A DNA stretch of 10,509 bases. Origin: Larix sibirica (taxonomy: Eukaryota; Streptophyta; Pinopsida; Pinales; Pinaceae). The stretch is from assembly GCA_004151065.3 (NCBI GenBank), contig NWUY0300134159.1, forward strand, positions 3,500 to 14,008, read 5' to 3'. Each line of letters opens with the position of its first letter. Position 1 is the stretch's first letter. Shown here one piece after another: positions 8,070-10,509 of the stretch. The notes under the pieces were generated by a model that did not search any database, was not told the origin of the DNA, and saw nothing but the letters and a program-made list of their open reading frames with translations. A program made the translations under genes and the position numbers.

Positions 8070-8509
8070 TAAGTGAATCGTGAAATATGACTTGGGTTAT
8101 GTTATGATGGTCCCCTAGAAATTTTTTGTCACTTTTCTTAGCACTCTATCATCTTATTACTTGGAACATGTGTTTCCTCCCATGGTGAGGGCATCTTTCT
8201 CCCTAGGAGGGCGACTTTCTCATCATGTGACTTGTATGTTCTTGAGCTAGCAAGTGATGAAAATGTGGATTATGATCACCAAGGGGTGAATCGAGCACCC
8301 TAGGATGTTATTTGATGTATATCTATTGTATCTTGATCATTGTACTTTGGGATTAGGAGGTAATTCACCCCCCTCCCTAGATTAGACATTTCCAGCTCAT
8401 TAAAAAATTAAAAAGTGAGATTAAATATCATCCATGGATCATTGTATTGTATCTTTTGATCTCAACCATCCACATACGGATTTGTTAGGTATTTTCCCCC
8501 TCTCTTAGC

Positions 8510-8517
8510 TATAAAAG
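8510..8517 (+). promoter_or_regulatory. TATA box of the 3' LTR
   Basis: TATAAAAG lies in the same position and context as in the 5' LTR. If active, it would read out into the flank beyond 9890. Confidence 0.6.
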
Positions 8518-8781
8518 AGAGAGAACGCCTCATTTGTAAAGGACTTTTGGCTCTTGGAAGTAGTGATAGTAAAATTTCTCTTATGCAAATTTTTGTCCGT
8601 GTGATTGATATGGTTAGTTACTCTTTCTTTCCAATCTCATTCTACTACCATATCATTGGAATACTCCATTCCCAAAAATATTTTTCAAGTTTGTGTGTTT
8701 GCAGGAGGAGAGAGATTTCACTAATTAGGGCATTTTGGGCAACTTGCTCTTTATGTGACAAGGAGTTCATTTGTTGATGAA

Positions 8782-8787
8782 AATAAA
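8782..8787 (+). terminator. Candidate polyadenylation signal in the 3' LTR
   Basis: AATAAA, conserved with 722-727 of the 5' LTR and about 270 bases after the TATA box. It could end element transcripts; a second AATAAA at 9235-9240 is an alternative. Confidence 0.3.
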
Positions 8788-9890
8788 TATTTCTATTGCC
8801 ATTTATTTTTATTTCTATCTCTTCCCATTAATCTTGTTAGCTCAAATTGATTTTGCAAATTCCACTTTATTTATTAGCTATTGCATCTTGCCCTACTAAT
8901 TGTGTTTTTGGGGTTTTGCAGGTTGAATTCATTGGAGAAAATTAAGGGAGATTTGGTGTGGATAAATTTCATGAACTAATTAATCGGTGATGTTGAGAGA
9001 GGATAAAGGACCCAATATATCATCAGGTTCCAGGTATGTACTCGGACTTATGTTAGCATAGCTTATGGAATCCATTTGTCAACAAAATAATAATTAAATC
9101 CTTCTTAACATTTTTGTGATTGCATGCTTAGTTATTTGGGCATTTATCCACTTGGGGTATTTTTCGTTTTTCTTTTTGGGGGAAAATATATATCCTAGGG
9201 GTCTTCATTTTGGACCCCATTAACCCCAAAAACCAATAAAATGATCTCTATCCTATTCTCCCTAGGTGGGCATTTGTCCATTTTTTTATGCGTGTGTGGT
9301 TGCTTGCTCCCGAATTTTAAACGATTTAATCTTGGGTGTGTAGTGAGCTATCATAGTGTTGGGGTTTGTTCTTAAACAATATCCATTTCCTATCCTTGGA
9401 TAATTTCCAAATTTTGATCATTTTCACCAAGGGAGCGTCTTGGAATCAATTCTCCCTAGCACCATCTTCCTAGATTTCAAAGCTAATTCATTACCGAGTT
9501 AAATTCCTTGAATTAGATTGCATTTATTCATAATTAGCTAAACCCTATGCTAATCTACTAAACCCTAGCTTAGTATCCTTTTAATTACATCTAGGAAGCA
9601 TCCATCACGACACTCTTCATTTACAAATTTGTTAAATCATCAATTGTGACATGTAGCAATAGAAGGGGTATGGCCATTTGGATGGGCTTGGGACGCTTCT
9701 CACGGCTAGTCTAGTTCACCTTGAGTGTACTAGGAATCCTAAAGAGAGAAGAAACATATCAATAGTGACAACCAATGACATCTTTTGATGGGTAGGATTC
9801 TTGAAGTATCACATTCTTAGTGGCTATATCTCTCTTCCATACTGGATAGGATCACACTTTAGAGGTCACTACAGAAGTTGTGATAATAAT

Positions 9891-10509
9891 ACCTTAAAGA
9901 AATTTCTAAAGAGATTGTTAGGTTGATTTCTTTATTTTTCAAATGGGGATGAGACGGGCCAAAATGAAGGAATCTCTTCTTGAAAACCATGAAATAAACT
10001 ACGGAAAATAACAAGCAGACCCCCATATTAAGAACATAAATGTTAGTGAAATGGCTTCAAATCCAATGTAGAGATTCCCTCCCAAAACATCATGAAAATA
10101 AATGTAAAAATAGGGAATTGAATGATAATGGGCAATATTAAACCCACATGCACCCATTTATCCCATCACATGATGATTCATGGCTGTAGGTATGCGAGAA
10201 ACCAAGTGAGGAGCGTTACCCATATGATTCTCATTAATTCAACCTTGCATGTGGCCATGCAGTTGTCCCTTGTCTAGACTTTTGAATGAGTTCATGGATT
10301 GATTAGTGGATATGAAACTTAGTGCGGTGAACAATCCCTATTCAATTTCTAAATATCTTGAATAGATAGGATAAATTACAGAAATCCATATAGGAATATA
10401 TTTGAATAATGAATAATTTGACGATTACAATACAATGAGTGGGCCTGTATATATACAATCCAAAAGGGAAACTTTGATCACTGGTCACAAGGGTTATGTC
10501 CCTTAGATA
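9891..10509. other. Right flank, unassigned
   Basis: About 620 bases beyond the element with no coding frame that I can support and no match to the rest of the window. The end holds a 12-bp palindromic TATA-like stretch TGTATATATACA (10446-10457) after an AT-rich, ACAATACAATGAG-type context that resembles some plant LTR promoters. That resemblance is only an impression. The target-site duplication cannot be identified. Confidence 0.5.

Larger units (their letters stand above)
1..9890 (+). mobile_element. Old LTR retrotransposon, Ty3/gypsy-like, gag-protease only, 5' end cut by the window
   Basis: A direct repeat at 1-1812 and 8070-9890 brackets an internal region with a primer-binding site, a broken gag, a broken retropepsin and a long non-coding tail, in the order expected of an LTR retrotransposon read on the + strand. 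Gag followed in the same direction by a retropepsin, with a tRNA-Asp-type primer site, fits the plant Ty3/gypsy group; Athila/Tat relatives use such a site, but the exact lineage is not settled. No reverse transcriptase (no YxDD-type box), RNase H or integrase catalytic core was seen in any frame. The element is therefore non-autonomous by design or through deletion. Multiple stops, frameshifts and LTR divergence of about 10% show that it is old and inactive. Target-site duplications cannot be tested because the left end lies outside the window. Confidence 0.88.
8070..9890 (+). repeat. 3' LTR (left edge is a minimum)
   Basis: This aligns with 1-1812 along its whole length with about 8-12% mismatches in hand-checked samples and small indels, including 17 bases at 9402-9418 that are absent from the 5' LTR. 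It has its own TATA box at 8510-8517 and AATAAA hexamers at 8782-8787 and 9235-9240. Similarity fades at about 9881-9890, giving the right edge. The flanking sequence differs from the primer-binding-site side of the 5' LTR, as expected. A short open frame at 8547-8777 parallels one in the 5' LTR but shows no sign of selection. Confidence 0.9.

Noticed and set aside
9864-9873. 3' LTR end at the CA at 9873
   Set aside because: Similarity with the 5' LTR continues about 15 bases further, and the primer site would then be about 20 bases from the LTR, which is unusually far.

Overview
The window looks like plant nuclear DNA, most likely from a large, repeat-rich genome; a gymnosperm is possible but cannot be shown. 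It is AT-rich, has no intact cellular gene, and is almost entirely filled by one old LTR retrotransposon on the + strand. The long direct repeat, the plant-type primer-binding site, the gag zinc knuckle and the retropepsin remnant all point to the Ty3/gypsy group.

Layout: the 5' LTR occupies 1 to about 1812 and is cut by the window start. A tRNA-Asp-type primer-binding site follows at 1814-1831, then an untranslated leader. A decayed gag (2265-3293) is broken by at least four frame changes and several stops. A retropepsin-like protease region (3508-4212) has lost its catalytic aspartate. An in-frame coding extension of unknown function (4216-5052) follows, and a short stretch resembling an integrase C-terminal module lies at about 5465-5590. 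From there to about 8069 is a long non-coding 3' region with hairpins, palindromes and W-box cores. The 3' LTR runs from 8070 or earlier to about 9890, and 9891-10509 is unassigned flank. I could not find reverse transcriptase, RNase H or the integrase catalytic core in any frame.

Interpretation: this is a dead, probably non-autonomous gag-protease element, comparable to gag-only plant LTR elements (TR-GAG-like) or to a deletion derivative of a complete gypsy element. The LTRs differ by roughly 8-12% in two hand-compared 60-base samples, so the insertion is old. No part of it should make a working protein in this copy.

The most unusual feature is 7620-7883. It packs five W-box cores, several perfect palindromes of 12-16 bp, a 14-bp inverted repeat and a 23-bp tandem duplication into about 260 bp, just upstream of or inside the 3' LTR.
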